This document shows, one piece after another, positions 23,590 to 32,900 of a stretch of 64,000 bases of DNA. The notes under the pieces were generated by a model. It did no database searches. It was not told the DNA's origin and worked only from the letters and a program-made list of their open reading frames with translations. Within the stretch, counting starts at the first letter, position 1; the number at the start of each line of letters is the position of its first letter. The translations under genes and the position numbers were made by a program. The stretch lies in contig CM055095.1 of NCBI GenBank assembly GCA_029204225.1, positions 44,565,446 to 44,629,445 on the forward strand. Direction: 5' to 3'. Source of the stretch: Diphasiastrum complanatum. Its lineage: Eukaryota; Streptophyta; Lycopodiopsida; Lycopodiales; Lycopodiaceae.

Positions 23590-23865
23590 ACTTAGAATTT
23601 GCTTTGCATAGGAACACAGATCATGCTACACAGTAACACAGACAAAAAATCACTCTCCTCAGCAAGCTCACATAGCAATTGTACTTCTCAAAATGAAATG
23701 ACACTGTACATATAGTTGTTCACTCAGGCAACCCATGCATGACCCAGGTTGCCGTTGGCGGGATGCGTGTCCCGTTGACTTGCCTCGTGGTGAGGCCAAC
23801 TGATCCTTATCCACTGATAGAACCCACAGTACAGTAACACAGTGATTCTAACTTTAATTCTAACT
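23590..23865 (-). repeat. 3' LTR of the copia element
   Basis: 276 bp. In element direction it starts AGTTAGAATTAAAG and ends CAAATTCTAAGT. The ends form an imperfect inverted repeat (AGTTAGAATT/AATTCTAAGT) in place of the common TG...CA. Confidence 0.9.
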
Positions 23866-23918
23866 CTCTCCCTTAAAGTAGAGTCACTTTTTATATAGTC
23901 ATAAACATAGCTTTAAAG

Positions 23919-25556
23919 TCAACAAACTTTAAGTACAGAAAGTTTTGATCTAAACTTATCAAACTTTTCTCCAATAAGTGGCTTAGTAAAAATATCAGCT
24001 AGTTGTTCTTCTGTGCTACAATGAACAACATGAATTTCACGACTCAGCAGCCTCTCACGTATGAAGTGATATTGAATCTCAATGTGTTTAGTTCTTGCAT
24101 GGAACACTGGTTTCTTTGCTAGCTGAATGCCACTCTGACTATCGCTATGTAAAGTTGTGGGATTTTTTTGCTTCATGCCAATTTCTTCCAAGATTTGTCT
24201 CAACCATATAGCTTCTTGTGCAGCACTACACATTGCCTTATACTCTGCTTCTGTGGTGGAAAGAGCAATTGTACTTTGCTTCTTACTAGGCCAGGAAAAG
24301 CAATTACCACAAAACTGGAATGTATATCCTGTGGTGGATCTACGATCATCATAGTCACCTCCCCAGTCCGCATCTACATAGCCACACAACTCAGGTAAAC
24401 CATCATGCTTCCTGTAAATCAAGCCATACTCTGAAGTGCCTTTCACATAACGCAAAATGCGTTTAGCTGCTTTCCAATGCGTTTTCGTAGGTGCTGCCAT
24501 AAACTGACTTACAATGCCAACAGCATAGCATATATCTGGTCTAGTTGTGGTAAGGTAAATCAAGCTCCCTACTAACTGTTTATATAGCGTAGTATCAAAT
24601 GACTGTGATTCATCAAGCTTAGAAAGCTTTTTACCTAGTTCAATAGGAGTGTTTACTGGTTTGCAATCCTGCAACCTAAACCTGTGCAACAACTCTTTGA
24701 CATACTTCACCTGTGTTAAACCCACTTCATGTCCTTTTTGCCACACTTCTACTCCAAGGCAGTAATGCATCAGGCTGAGATCCGTCATCTCAAATTGTTC
24801 CATGAGGTCTTTCTTGATCATGTCTATCATCTCTTGATTATTTCCCGTAATAATCAAGTCATCCACATAAAGAGCAATCAAAGCAACCATACCATTAAAG
24901 CATAAGACATATAAATTTGGATCAGAATGTGTTCTCACCATCCCCTTTGAATGAAAGTAGGCATCAATCCTGCTATACCACGCACGTGGTGCTTGTTTAA
25001 GACCATAAAGCGCTTTCTTCAAGCGACATACTTTATTTTCCTGTCCTTTCGTTACAAAGCCTTCAGGTTGATCCATGAACACTTCTTCTTCTAACTCACC
25101 ATCTAGAAAAATAGATTTCACATCCATCTGATGCAAAGGCCAACCAAAATGTGAAGCTAAAGCAATAAGTAGACATAGAGTATTCCACTTACACACCGAC
25201 GCAAAGGTCTCCTCATAGTCAATGCCTTTATTTTGTGCGTACCCTTTGATTACCAATCTTGCTTTGTGCTTTGCTATGCTTCCATCTGCATGGTACTTAG
25301 TTTTGTATACCCATTTGCAACCAATGGGTTTCTTGCCAACTGGTGGTTCTACTAAGTCCCATGTGCTATGCTTAGCAATTGACTCCATCTCCTCTCCCAT
25401 GGCCTTGATCCAAATGTCATCATCCTTCGCTTCACCATAAGTTGAAGGTTCTTTGCTTTGAATAATGCTGGATAACAGAGCATAATTTGCTTCATACCTT
25501 TCAGGTAGTATCTTCTCTCTTGTTGATCTTCGTAGCTCTCCCTGGTTAGATGATCC
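23919..25556 (-). CDS. Copia reverse transcriptase-RNase H region
   Basis: From the TAA at 25557 the frame is open to the stop at 23919, about 545 codons; the first ATG is at 25400 (493 aa). The upstream open part (REKILPERYEANYALL, then AKDDDIWIKAMGEEMES) is normal for the linker before RT. RT motifs in order: WDLVEPPVGKKPIGCKWVYK, KARLVIKGYAQ, GIDYEETFASV (family FAPV), HQMDVKSIFLDGELEEEVFM (family VKTAFLNG), RLKKALYGLKQAPRAWY, and the catalytic LYVDDLIITGNN. RNase H follows with GYVDADWGGDYDDRRSTTG, TEAEYKAMC and TKHIEI. All catalytic residues I expect are visible. In an intact element this part copies the RNA genome and degrades the template. Confidence 0.9.
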   Translation of the reverse strand, partial: GSSNQGELRRSTREKILPERYEANYALLSSIIQSKEPSTYGEAKDDDIWIKAMGEEMESIAKHSTWDLVEPPVGKKPIGCKWVYKTKYHADGSIAKHKARLVIKGYAQNKGIDYEETFASVCKWNTLCLLIALASHFGWPLHQMDVKSIFLDGELEEEVFMDQPEGFVTKGQENKVCRLKKALYGLKQAPRAWYSRIDAYFHSKGMVRTHSDPNLYVLCFNGMVALIALYVDDLIITGNNQEMIDMIKKDLMEQFEMTDLSLMHYCLGVEVWQKGHEVGLTQVKYVKELLHRFRLQDCKPVNTPIELGKKLSKLDESQSFDTTLYKQLVGSLIYLTTTRPDICYAVGIVSQFMAAPTKTHWKAAKRILRYVKGTSEYGLIYRKHDGLPELCGYVDADWGGDYDDRRSTTGYTFQFCGNCFSWPSKKQSTIALSTTEAEYKAMCSAAQEAIWLRQILEEIGMKQKNPTTLHSDSQSGIQLAKKPVFHARTKHIEIQYHFIRERLLSREIHVVHCSTEEQLADIFTKPLIGEKFDKFRSKLSVLKVC

Positions 25557-26600
25557 TTAAAAGTCATCTATATCGCGGCTCTCCATCAATCTCTCAAACC
25601 ACTTAGGGAGCTTTCTATCAGGTGATCGGCTTCCTGGTGAAAATGTATCCCACGGTACATCCTTCTCCTTGCGTTTGTCACCTGCAATTTCAATCCTTCT
25701 TGCACCAAAAGGTTTGTCCCTACCTCTCCAACCTGTTTCTTGAGATTGAGTAGTAGTATCTTGAGATGTATCCTCATGTTCATCACTCGGAAGGTCAATG
25801 AATGGATCATCATCAGGTGGTATCCTCACTATACCATTTTTCCTACTGGATGTGTCTATCTTCTCAGCATCTTCGTCTTCATACATCTTGGATTCATCAA
25901 AGATAACATCTCGGCTTATATGGATTTTGATTTCAATTGGATCAAAACATCTATAGCCCTTCACGCGATCATCATATCCTAGGAATATGCACTTGATAGC
26001 TTTTACATCAAGTTTATGTCTCTCTTCCTTAGGAATATGTACAAAGGCCTTACATCCAAAGATTCGCAAGTGGTTCACCTTTGGCTTCTTCTTTGTGAAT
26101 GCTTCCTCAGGTGTTATTTTTGGTATGGCAATGGTAGGACTTCTATTTTGAAGATAGACTGCCGTGCTACATGTTTCTGACCAAAAATCTTTTGGTAATT
26201 TCATCTCAACTAGCATAGATCTGGCACTTTCCACAATCGTACGATTTTTGCGCTCAGCTACACCATTGAGAGCAGGAGTATGAGCTTGCGTAAATTGTCT
26301 TTTAATCCCACATTGATCACAAAGATCATTAAAGTCATTAGACTTATACTCACCTCCACTATCTAATCTTAGGACTTTGATCTTCTCACCTGTCTGATTT
26401 TCGACCAAGTTTTTGAAGTTCTTGAAGTTCTCAAAAGCATCTGATTTCTTCTTCAAGAAGTAGATCCACGTCTTACGTGACATATCATCAATAAAGGTCA
26501 TGAAATAGAAGGCTTTTCCTAAGGACATGGTCCTCATAGGCCCGCATAAATCTGTGTGGATTAAATCTAGAATTTCTCTCCATGCTGCTTCCCATATATA
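25557..26600 (-). CDS. Copia integrase region
   Basis: Homology starts near 26590 (REILDLIHTDLCGPM); the open frame extends to 26717 but its first residues are an out-of-frame reading of the preceding domain. The three catalytic residues of the DDE core are visible: Asp in LIHTDLCG, Asp in LRLDSGGEYKS, Glu in LNGVAERKNRT. The C-terminal part has the usual plant copia block (HLRIFGCKAFVHIPKEER, then KCIFLGYDDRVKGYRCFDP and VSRDV-like ISRDVIFDE). A single TAA at 25557-25559 separates it from RT; the same frame continues beyond, so this is one point lesion in a formerly continuous polyprotein. Confidence 0.9.
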   Translation of the reverse strand, partial: YIWEAAWREILDLIHTDLCGPMRTMSLGKAFYFMTFIDDMSRKTWIYFLKKKSDAFENFKNFKNLVENQTGEKIKVLRLDSGGEYKSNDFNDLCDQCGIKRQFTQAHTPALNGVAERKNRTIVESARSMLVEMKLPKDFWSETCSTAVYLQNRSPTIAIPKITPEEAFTKKKPKVNHLRIFGCKAFVHIPKEERHKLDVKAIKCIFLGYDDRVKGYRCFDPIEIKIHISRDVIFDESKMYEDEDAEKIDTSSRKNGIVRIPPDDDPFIDLPSDEHEDTSQDTTTQSQETGWRGRDKPFGARRIEIAGDKRKEKDVPWDTFSPGSRSPDRKLPKWFERLMESRDIDDF

Positions 26601-27280
26601 CAAGATTCGCACATTGATTTCAAGTGATCCTCTATGGTAGGCAGTCCTGTTACCATCTCCAATTTTCTCATCAAACTGAGGCTTCCCAAGTTCAAGTGAC
26701 CAAGCCTCTTGTGCCACAACTCAGTTTGCGAAGGAACGGATGATACAAGTCCATGTTTCCCCTTGATTGTAGCATTCAACCTGTACAATTTTGTATTGGG
26801 CTCTCTCACTCCATTCGCAATAACTTTGAACTTTTGGTTCGCATCCTTCACAAAGCAACGATCATGGGCGAATTCTAGTTTCAACTTTTGATCAGTAATG
26901 ACTCCAACAGAAAGTAGATTTTTCTTCAAACCTGGTACGTAAAGTACCTCCCTGATCATCCTGCTTTTGCCATCAGACAGTTGGATTGAAACTGTGCCTA
27001 TCCCCTTGATCATGCACACTTCACCATTTGCTTGTGAAACAGATGTTTCATTATCCAACGCCTTCAAACTGTTACCTGTCATGTGTCTTGTGGCTCCTGA
27101 GTCAATATACCATGCTTGATGATCTTGATTAGATGACAATGCAGATATGAAGTTGCTAGAGTCTTCAATCTCACCTTCATCGACAAGGTTACCTTCTTGT
27201 TTTGGTTTTCCCTTGCCTTGTTCCACCAGGAATTTGCGACATTCACTCTTCCAATGGCCCTTTTTACACAATGGAAGCAC
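26567..27280 (-). CDS. Copia zinc knuckle, protease and pre-integrase region
   Basis: Starts inside the CCHC knuckle (KKGHWKSECRKF), then the protease active site WYIDSGATRHMTGN near 27100, flap-like IKGIGTVSIQLSDG and REVLYVPGLKKNLLSVG, and the GAG-pre-integrase zinc region with LWHKRLGHLNLGSL and MCESCIYGKQHGEKF (the His and Cys pairs are present). It ends at a TAG at 26567. The normal continuation between KQHGEKF and the integrase start is shortened and shifted. In intact relatives the protease cuts the polyprotein into its working parts. Confidence 0.9.
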   Translation of the reverse strand: MLPLCKKGHWKSECRKFLVEQGKGKPKQEGNLVDEGEIEDSSNFISALSSNQDHQAWYIDSGATRHMTGNSLKALDNETSVSQANGEVCMIKGIGTVSIQLSDGKSRMIREVLYVPGLKKNLLSVGVITDQKLKLEFAHDRCFVKDANQKFKVIANGVREPNTKLYRLNATIKGKHGLVSSVPSQTELWHKRLGHLNLGSLSLMRKLEMVTGLPTIEDHLKSMCESCIYGKQHGEKF

Positions 27281-28008
27281 TTGCCTTTCTTCTTAGTTTT
27301 GCTGGAAGATCCCTCATCCTCATGAGACTTGGCAAATTGCTGCTTAGTCTTCTTCTTGCCCTTGCCCTTGCCTTGTTTTTGGCGTCTCGCAAGTGCCTGA
27401 TCATCAGTATTTTGACGTCTAGCTTTCACCATTTCTCGTCGTTGCTCTTCCTGCATCAAGATTCTTGTGAGCTCGTCAAAGGTTGGCAATCTTTCTCTTG
27501 ATGCTATTCCGCTCACAAACATTTGATAGGGTTCTGCAATGCCGCATAATGCATTATGCACCAGCTCCACATCACGTATGCGCTCTCCAATAGAATGCAG
27601 TTCATCTCTCACTGTCTTGATTCTGGTCATGTACGTCTGAATGTGCTCTCCTTGCTCCATGCGGGCACTATTCAACTTTGACTTCAGAAACATGATTCTT
27701 GACGGATTTGACATCTCGAACTGCACCTTAGGCACATCCCATGCCTGTCTGGGTGTAATAGCATCACAAATGTGGGTAATGATGTGATCCTTCACTGACA
27801 AGTTAATGAAGGTCAAAGCTTTCCTCATCATTTTGTTGAACACTTTGATGTCTACTTCATTTGGTGGCCTTCTCTCATCACCTATGACGACTTCCCACAC
27901 ATCTTTCTCCATCAGTATGTTTTTCATTTTGAATTTCCACAGTGCATAGTTGGAAATCCCGTCCAATTTGCTACTTTCACTCAAAATGGACTCTCCCATG
28001 TTTGCCAT
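27079..28008 (-). CDS. Copia gag
   Basis: 309-aa frame from an ATG at 28008 (MANMGESILSESSKLDGISN). The first about 230 residues are a plant copia gag of UBN2 type: YALWKFKMKNILMEKDVWEV, then AKRALT-like RKALTFINLSVKDHI, ITPRQAWDV, LKSKLNSARMEQGEHIQTYM. A basic region (RRQKQGKGKGKKKTKQQ) precedes the zinc knuckle. At CFHC the frame is lost by one base in an A-run, so the last about 60 residues are out-of-frame. The real gag continues into the frame at 26567-27280. A truncated relative lies at 48014-48544 on the plus strand. Confidence 0.9.
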   Translation of the reverse strand: MANMGESILSESSKLDGISNYALWKFKMKNILMEKDVWEVVIGDERRPPNEVDIKVFNKMMRKALTFINLSVKDHIITHICDAITPRQAWDVPKVQFEMSNPSRIMFLKSKLNSARMEQGEHIQTYMTRIKTVRDELHSIGERIRDVELVHNALCGIAEPYQMFVSGIASRERLPTFDELTRILMQEEQRREMVKARRQNTDDQALARRQKQGKGKGKKKTKQQFAKSHEDEGSSSKTKKKGKCFHCVKRAIGRVNVANSWWNKARENQNKKVTLSMKVRLKTLATSYLHCHLIKIIKHGILTQEPQDT

Positions 28009-29300
28009 CGCAAAACTGCTTGAAACTTCTGCCTTTGGCTAAGAACAGTATGTCGAGGCCAACATGATGTCAGAAGTTGGAAATAATGACCTGCACTTTT
28101 TCTCAAGCCACTCGTCGCTTTTCCACCAATTTGAAAGCCAAATCGGCGTCGCCTTCTGAAATGCACTCAGTCGTCAACTCCCAACAACGTGCCCAGTGGA
28201 ATGGTGAAACTACTTCTGGTGTACTCCGAACACTTTCTCCGCTGCAACCACTCTGTTTTGTTGTACCGTACTTGCAAGTACAGTCCGGGTGCCCTTCGTT
28301 TGGAGGTTATCGCCTTTCGTAAGGGTCAAAACGGGCAAAGGACCCAAAAATAGGGACTTTTCTAGCTTTTGAACTGTTTCTTCACTTTGAAGAAACTTCA
28401 CTCTTCACTTGTGAAGGGACCCAACTCAACTTTCAGTATGAAAATTTTTAATGAAGTTGAAGGCCAGAATGCACTTCAATTCTTCAGGGCCCTGTTCAAA
28501 GCTCATCCAATGGCTGAACCAAATCTTGTGGTTCAAATTTCTCTCCCATCACAGATTCTGGACCGTTGATTCATTTGACACCTCATCTAAAGGTTCAAAG
28601 TACATCTGGGCATCGGACCAAACTCCTGTAGACGCTATGATCTTTGGTACACTGAGTTCTTCATCGCGTTGGCGCGCAAACTGCCCGCGACTTCCCTGCC
28701 TATGGCCACGCCTCCCTTCTCTGAAAACTATCAGATCAAGCTCTCCTGTGGATCTTTTTGAGCACGATCTGAGGCCTGGAGCAAGGTCGCCCTACTGAAT
28801 CCATGACTGTAGAGTGTTCAGTCAGGAAATTCCGTGGAGAAATGGTGATTTTAGCTCAACTTGACAAAGTGGCTTTTTCACCTTTTTACCGCAAATCTGC
28901 TAGGTTAATTGTTTGGAGACAAATCTCTGACATAAACCTTAGAATCTCTCCATGGCTGATTGACAGTGTGATTAGCTTCCTTCCTATCCTTATGGCATCC
29001 AAAACGGTGCACAAACAGCGAAGAAATCACCAGTTATGTATAAAAACTGTAACCCCAAGTCCGGTTTCAATTTTCAGGTGGCTTCGTAATTGTCAATTTT
29101 TCACCAAATTTTTCCCTGTCTAATGCTATGCACAGGCTAATAATCCCTCTGCTGATTTTAGCAAGCTCTATAAATTAGAAACCGTGCACCAGTGCTTCTC
29201 TTTCCGTCTTCAACCCGCCGTAAAACCTCGAACTCTCAGAAGACAGTTCTCCCAAAGCTCTCTTCAACAACGACACTGTACTGTGTACACTCCCTGTACG
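28009..29300 (-). promoter_or_regulatory. Long untranslated leader of the copia element
   Basis: About 1.29 kb between primer site and gag ATG with no credible long protein. It is clearly related to 46712-48013, the leader of the truncated copy, over its whole length, so it is a true part of the family and not an insertion. It would host packaging and dimerisation signals in an active copy; I cannot point to them. Confidence 0.7.
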
Positions 29301-29312
29301 GCTCTGATACCA
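29301..29312 (-). promoter_or_regulatory. Primer binding site (initiator tRNA-Met)
   Basis: TGGTATCAGAGC on the minus strand, abutting the LTR end without spacer. Confidence 0.9.
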
Positions 29313-29588
29313 ACTTAGAATTTGCTTTGCACAGGAACACAGATCATGCTACACAGTAACACAGACAGAAAATCACTCTCCTCAACAAGCTCACATAGCA
29401 ACTGTACTTCTCAAAATGAAATTACACTGTACATATAGTTGTTCATTCAGGCAACCCATGCATGACCCAGGTTGCCGTTGGCGGGATGCGTGTCCCGTCG
29501 ACTTGCCTCGTGGCGAGGCCAACTGATCCTTATCCACTGATAGGACCCACAGTATAGTAACACAGTGATTCTAACTTTAATTCTAACT
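29313..29588 (-). repeat. 5' LTR of the copia element
   Basis: 276 bp, same ends as the 3' LTR; differences are nearly all transitions. Confidence 0.9.
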
Positions 29589-29748
29589 TGGAGAACAAAG
29601 CATTTGATACATTTTGCATGCTGAGGGGTAGTGTCACGCAAGCATTCCAAATGCTTCTGTTACACTATTGAGCATCAACTTTTAATCTTCCACACTTTTC
29701 ATCCTCTCCAAACAACTGTCTTAACCTCTTCCGCTTAGTCACAACCAT

Positions 29749-31121
29749 TTGTCGGACACACGACAACAATGGAGACAAGAGAAGCTTCAAATTAAGAGCA
29801 CATCACCGGTGGGATCAGTTTCAGATGCTGGCAGCTCATCCACGGCATCACAACAATACTCGTCACCCTCACATGTCATCGACGGGGGTGATGGAGCAAC
29901 TACATCTACACAACCACCTGATACGGCAGTAACTCAAGCCACAGGTCAAGTAGATGAAGCCACCACCCCACCCACACTGATTACTACGCCAACGCCACCA
30001 ACATCACCACTGGCACAAATTTTGGGGGGGGGAGGAGTGGGGATATCCATCCACCAGGACACAGAAGCAGCTCAGCAACCACAGGCCCAACAAGTCCACA
30101 CACTGGACACGTCGCATTATTTTGATGTTGAGGACCTGATGGAAATAAACGACGACGAGCAAGAAAAGGGGACGCAACCAGGAAGAAGTCAGACCCCTCC
30201 ACTAACCACCACCACCACAGCAATCACTAACATCATCCCTTCACTCCCTCCACCTCCACCTCCATCTTCAGCTCTAACACCGCGTTCATTTTTTGGTTTA
30301 GCCTCACCATCCCACACTCCAGATCAGTACCCAACCCTCACTAACCCTGAAAAGCTCATTGAAGCAGCCAAGCGCTCGATGATTGGCCTATCCAAAACGA
30401 GCTACCACATGCATTGGTTGGTGAGCCAGCACCAAATGCTGGATAGCAGAGTCTAGCATCAAGACCAAGAGATTGTGCAATATCAAAGGCTGGTCAAAGA
30501 GAAAGAGAAAGAAACAGTGGAAACCAAATCCGTGATGGCCGGGCAAAGTCCACTCTGGAAGAGGTCCAGCAACAACTGAAGCACCAGATTGTCCAAATCG
30601 ACCAAGTACGAGATGGATCATCAAGTGCAATGACAGTCGTCGCACCTTTAGTCAAGCCCGAGGACATTCAATTTCAGTCCCCACAGGCCTCAGCCATCCG
30701 AATGGAAAAATACGTAAGGCTAGTCCAGAAACGGGAAGCCGAAAAGCGAAATTTTGAAAACATTGTGGCCAAACAAGAGAAGATCGTCCTGGAGTCCCAG
30801 AAGCAGCTGGAAGACACTACGAAGGCCCTGCAGCAAGTCTTGGACAAGGTGAATCAACTGTGGGACACGGCGTGCAAGGCTCAAGCAGGTGCTCAATCAA
30901 CAAAGCCGCAGGATGATGATGAGAATGATGGTGCAGGAAATCAAGACGGGCAAACCCACCCTTCAGACGGTAGCTCGGGATCGGGTGGCCAGAGAGTCAG
31001 TGCTACTTCCATGACTTTTCCCCGACCCCCTCCCACCTTTAACCCTTCCTCCTACCCTGCATTTAATTTTTCTGAAATATTCATTCCAACTTACTCAATT
31101 CTTCCATCTTGCCTCTCTTAA
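29749..31121 (+). CDS. Transposon-associated ORF with Pro/Ser-rich and coiled-coil parts, not recognised
   Basis: Two frames, 29749-30456 (235 aa) and 30630-31121 (163 aa), read as one broken protein: between them KEKEKETVETKSVMAG and EEVQQQLKHQIVQIDQVRDG continue the sense with one frame change. The N-terminal half is low complexity, rich in Thr, Ser, Gln and Pro, with an acidic patch (YFDVEDLMEINDDEQEKG). The second half is strongly helical and charged (MEKYVRLVQKREAEKRNFEN, then ESQKQLEDTTKALQQVLDKV), a likely coiled coil. I recognise no family. It lies on the same strand and 3' of the gypsy pol at 20365-22763 once the copia insertion is removed, so it may be an extra ORF of that element, or gag of another one. 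Confidence 0.45.
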
Positions 31122-31139
31122 TCACCTCCTAGCAAAATA

Positions 31140-32240
31140 ATGGCCCCATCAAAAGGTCCAGTTGACACTTACAAAGCCCGACGGGATGAGTTCCTCCAAC
31201 AACTCCAATCCTCCGATGCTGCGTATAACTTGTTGATCTCGCCTCCTCCTAAACCTATCACCCCCGCACCCCTCTCCCCAGATCATTCCATCCCCGACCT
31301 TCTAGAAACTAACACCGGCATGGGGGGTGATGACGACTTCTTGGCAGATCAACTAGAAATGAGAAGGTTCTCGCCCAGGCCAGACACGGGTGCAGCTGAG
31401 CCATCAACATGCGAGCGAACTAAAGAGAAAGATACGGGCACCAAGGCCCTAGATGATTATCTGGCAAGGCCATCCCAGCTACATAGGACAACTTCCCCTA
31501 CTAGGCCCAGAGGCAAACTGGCTGACACAAGGGAGTCAAAGAAATTTAAGAGGAAATACCCTCCCAACATGAGGGGAGACAAAGAAGACATTGATCAAAG
31601 CCAATACTCCACCAAGGCCGAGATCATTGCCGTGCTACAACCACAGCCAGAATGACGGACTAAAGTCTTGAAAGATAGTAGGCGGTCTCAAGAGTATTTG
31701 AAAGCACTGGCATGGAAGTGAGTGGATCCTTTCTACATGCCACTCAAACGCAGAAATCCATGGCGATGGAAAAGCCCCGAGTGGAGTTAGTAACTGGCCA
31801 GTCATTCCAAAAATTTCAGAGAGAACCTCCCCGGATGATCTGAGGCTGCAGTTACTCGACTTCAAGCATAAATACAAATCAAGTGCCAATCTTTGCGTGC
31901 AAGAAAGTGTCGAGTATTGCAGATCCATGGCCTTCGTGATGCAACAAGATTGTAACTGAGATCGAGGCCTGGAGCCTATCAAAATCAACACAAATGTCAT
32001 CCTCCAGTCAAAAGAAGACCATGAAATGATGGCCAGGCTATACTACAGAGCGGCCTTTATGTCGTCACGCTATGTGACCATGGTGGAAGACTGGCAGGAA
32101 GTGGGCTTTGTAGAAAAGATAAGAGAATATCTGGGGCCCCTCAATTTCGGAAGTAAGCTCCGCTTCCAAGTTTTTGAAGCCCTGGGTCGGAAGATGAGCG
32201 AGTGAAAGCAGACGGCACGACGAGATGAGCAGGATTCACA
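31140..32240 (+). pseudogene. Second unrecognised transposon-associated ORF with decayed tail
   Basis: 171-aa frame 31140-31655 (MAPSKGPVDTYKARRDEFLQ) with a Pro-rich stretch and a basic KKFKRKYPP segment. After its stop, protein-like sequence continues in other frames to about 32205 (LRLQLLDFKHKYKSSANLCV, then MMARLYYRAAFMSSRYVTMV and KIREYLGPLNFGSKLRFQVF), with several stops. This tail looks like a real, formerly coding helical domain, but I do not recognise it. It starts 19 bp after the preceding ORF ends, and on the same strand, so both were probably made from one element. Confidence 0.4.
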
Positions 32241-32426
32241 AAAAGTGCTCAAGAGGGCTGGTATGTAGCGGCCAATTAAGCGACTTCCAATTTTGACGAA
32301 TAAATTTTGCGGATAATAAGCACATGGTTTTACGGAAGTGAACGAAGATCCACGCTTTTCCAAGTGCCAAGCGGAAGACATCACCAGTGTTGTAGTGGGT
32401 CCTGCAATAGATTAGGGGTGGATAAT

Positions 32427-32900
32427 GTTAGCACATTCTAAAGAATCCTCAGATGCCGAGCCAAGCTGAAGACACAAGTTATCTCTCACCTGTGACCGAG
32501 GAGGTCTTAGAAGGAGGAGAGCAGAAGAAGCTGAGAGCCGAGCATGAGAGCCGAGAAATTACTAGCTAGGAAGACAGTGAGTTATCTATGTGAGCCTACA
32601 TGGTGTATCCCAAAGAAGGAATGACCATGTAGGAGCTAGTAATATTTCCTAGGCATTGTAATAAAGGTAGACCCCCCTTAAATTAGTTAGAGTGAGCCAC
32701 CTTTTGATGGTGACCTTTAGTAGAAGGGCAAATTCCACATGTAATTTCTAATTTGGTGGAATTGCCACATGTGCAGCCTTCTTGCTAATTTAAGGGCCCC
32801 CATCTCTTGTGAGGGAGCTTTTGAATGTATTGTCAAGTTCTCTTGAGCTAATAAAGAGGATCCTCCACGAGTTCTTGATGATAGCTAAGCTCCTTGTTCA
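32427..32900 (+). mobile_element. Putative LTR closing the gypsy-type element
   Basis: A purine-rich run (AGGGGTGGATAA) is followed by TGTTAGCACATTC, a possible PPT-LTR junction. Downstream, AATAAAG motifs (near 32660 and 32850) and no coding sequence fit an LTR. No second copy was found in the window, so the call rests on the junction alone. Confidence 0.35.

Larger units (their letters stand above)
23590..29588 (-). mobile_element. Full-length Ty1/copia retrotransposon, 5,999 bp
   Basis: A structurally complete element on the minus strand. Two 276-bp LTRs (23590-23865 and 29313-29588) differ at about 10 positions by my count. A perfect 5-bp target duplication TGGAG lies at 23585-23589 and 29589-29593. 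The primer binding site TGGTATCAGAGC (minus strand, 29312-29301) touches the 5' LTR directly, and a purine tract AAGGGAGAG (minus strand, 23874-23866) touches the 3' LTR. In element order the inside holds a long leader, gag, zinc knuckle, protease, integrase, RT and RNase H. Three lesions interrupt the coding frame: a 1-nt deletion in the zinc knuckle, a deletion with frameshift before integrase, and one TAA between integrase and RT. It is inserted in the gypsy-derived region 20365-32900. Confidence 0.95.
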
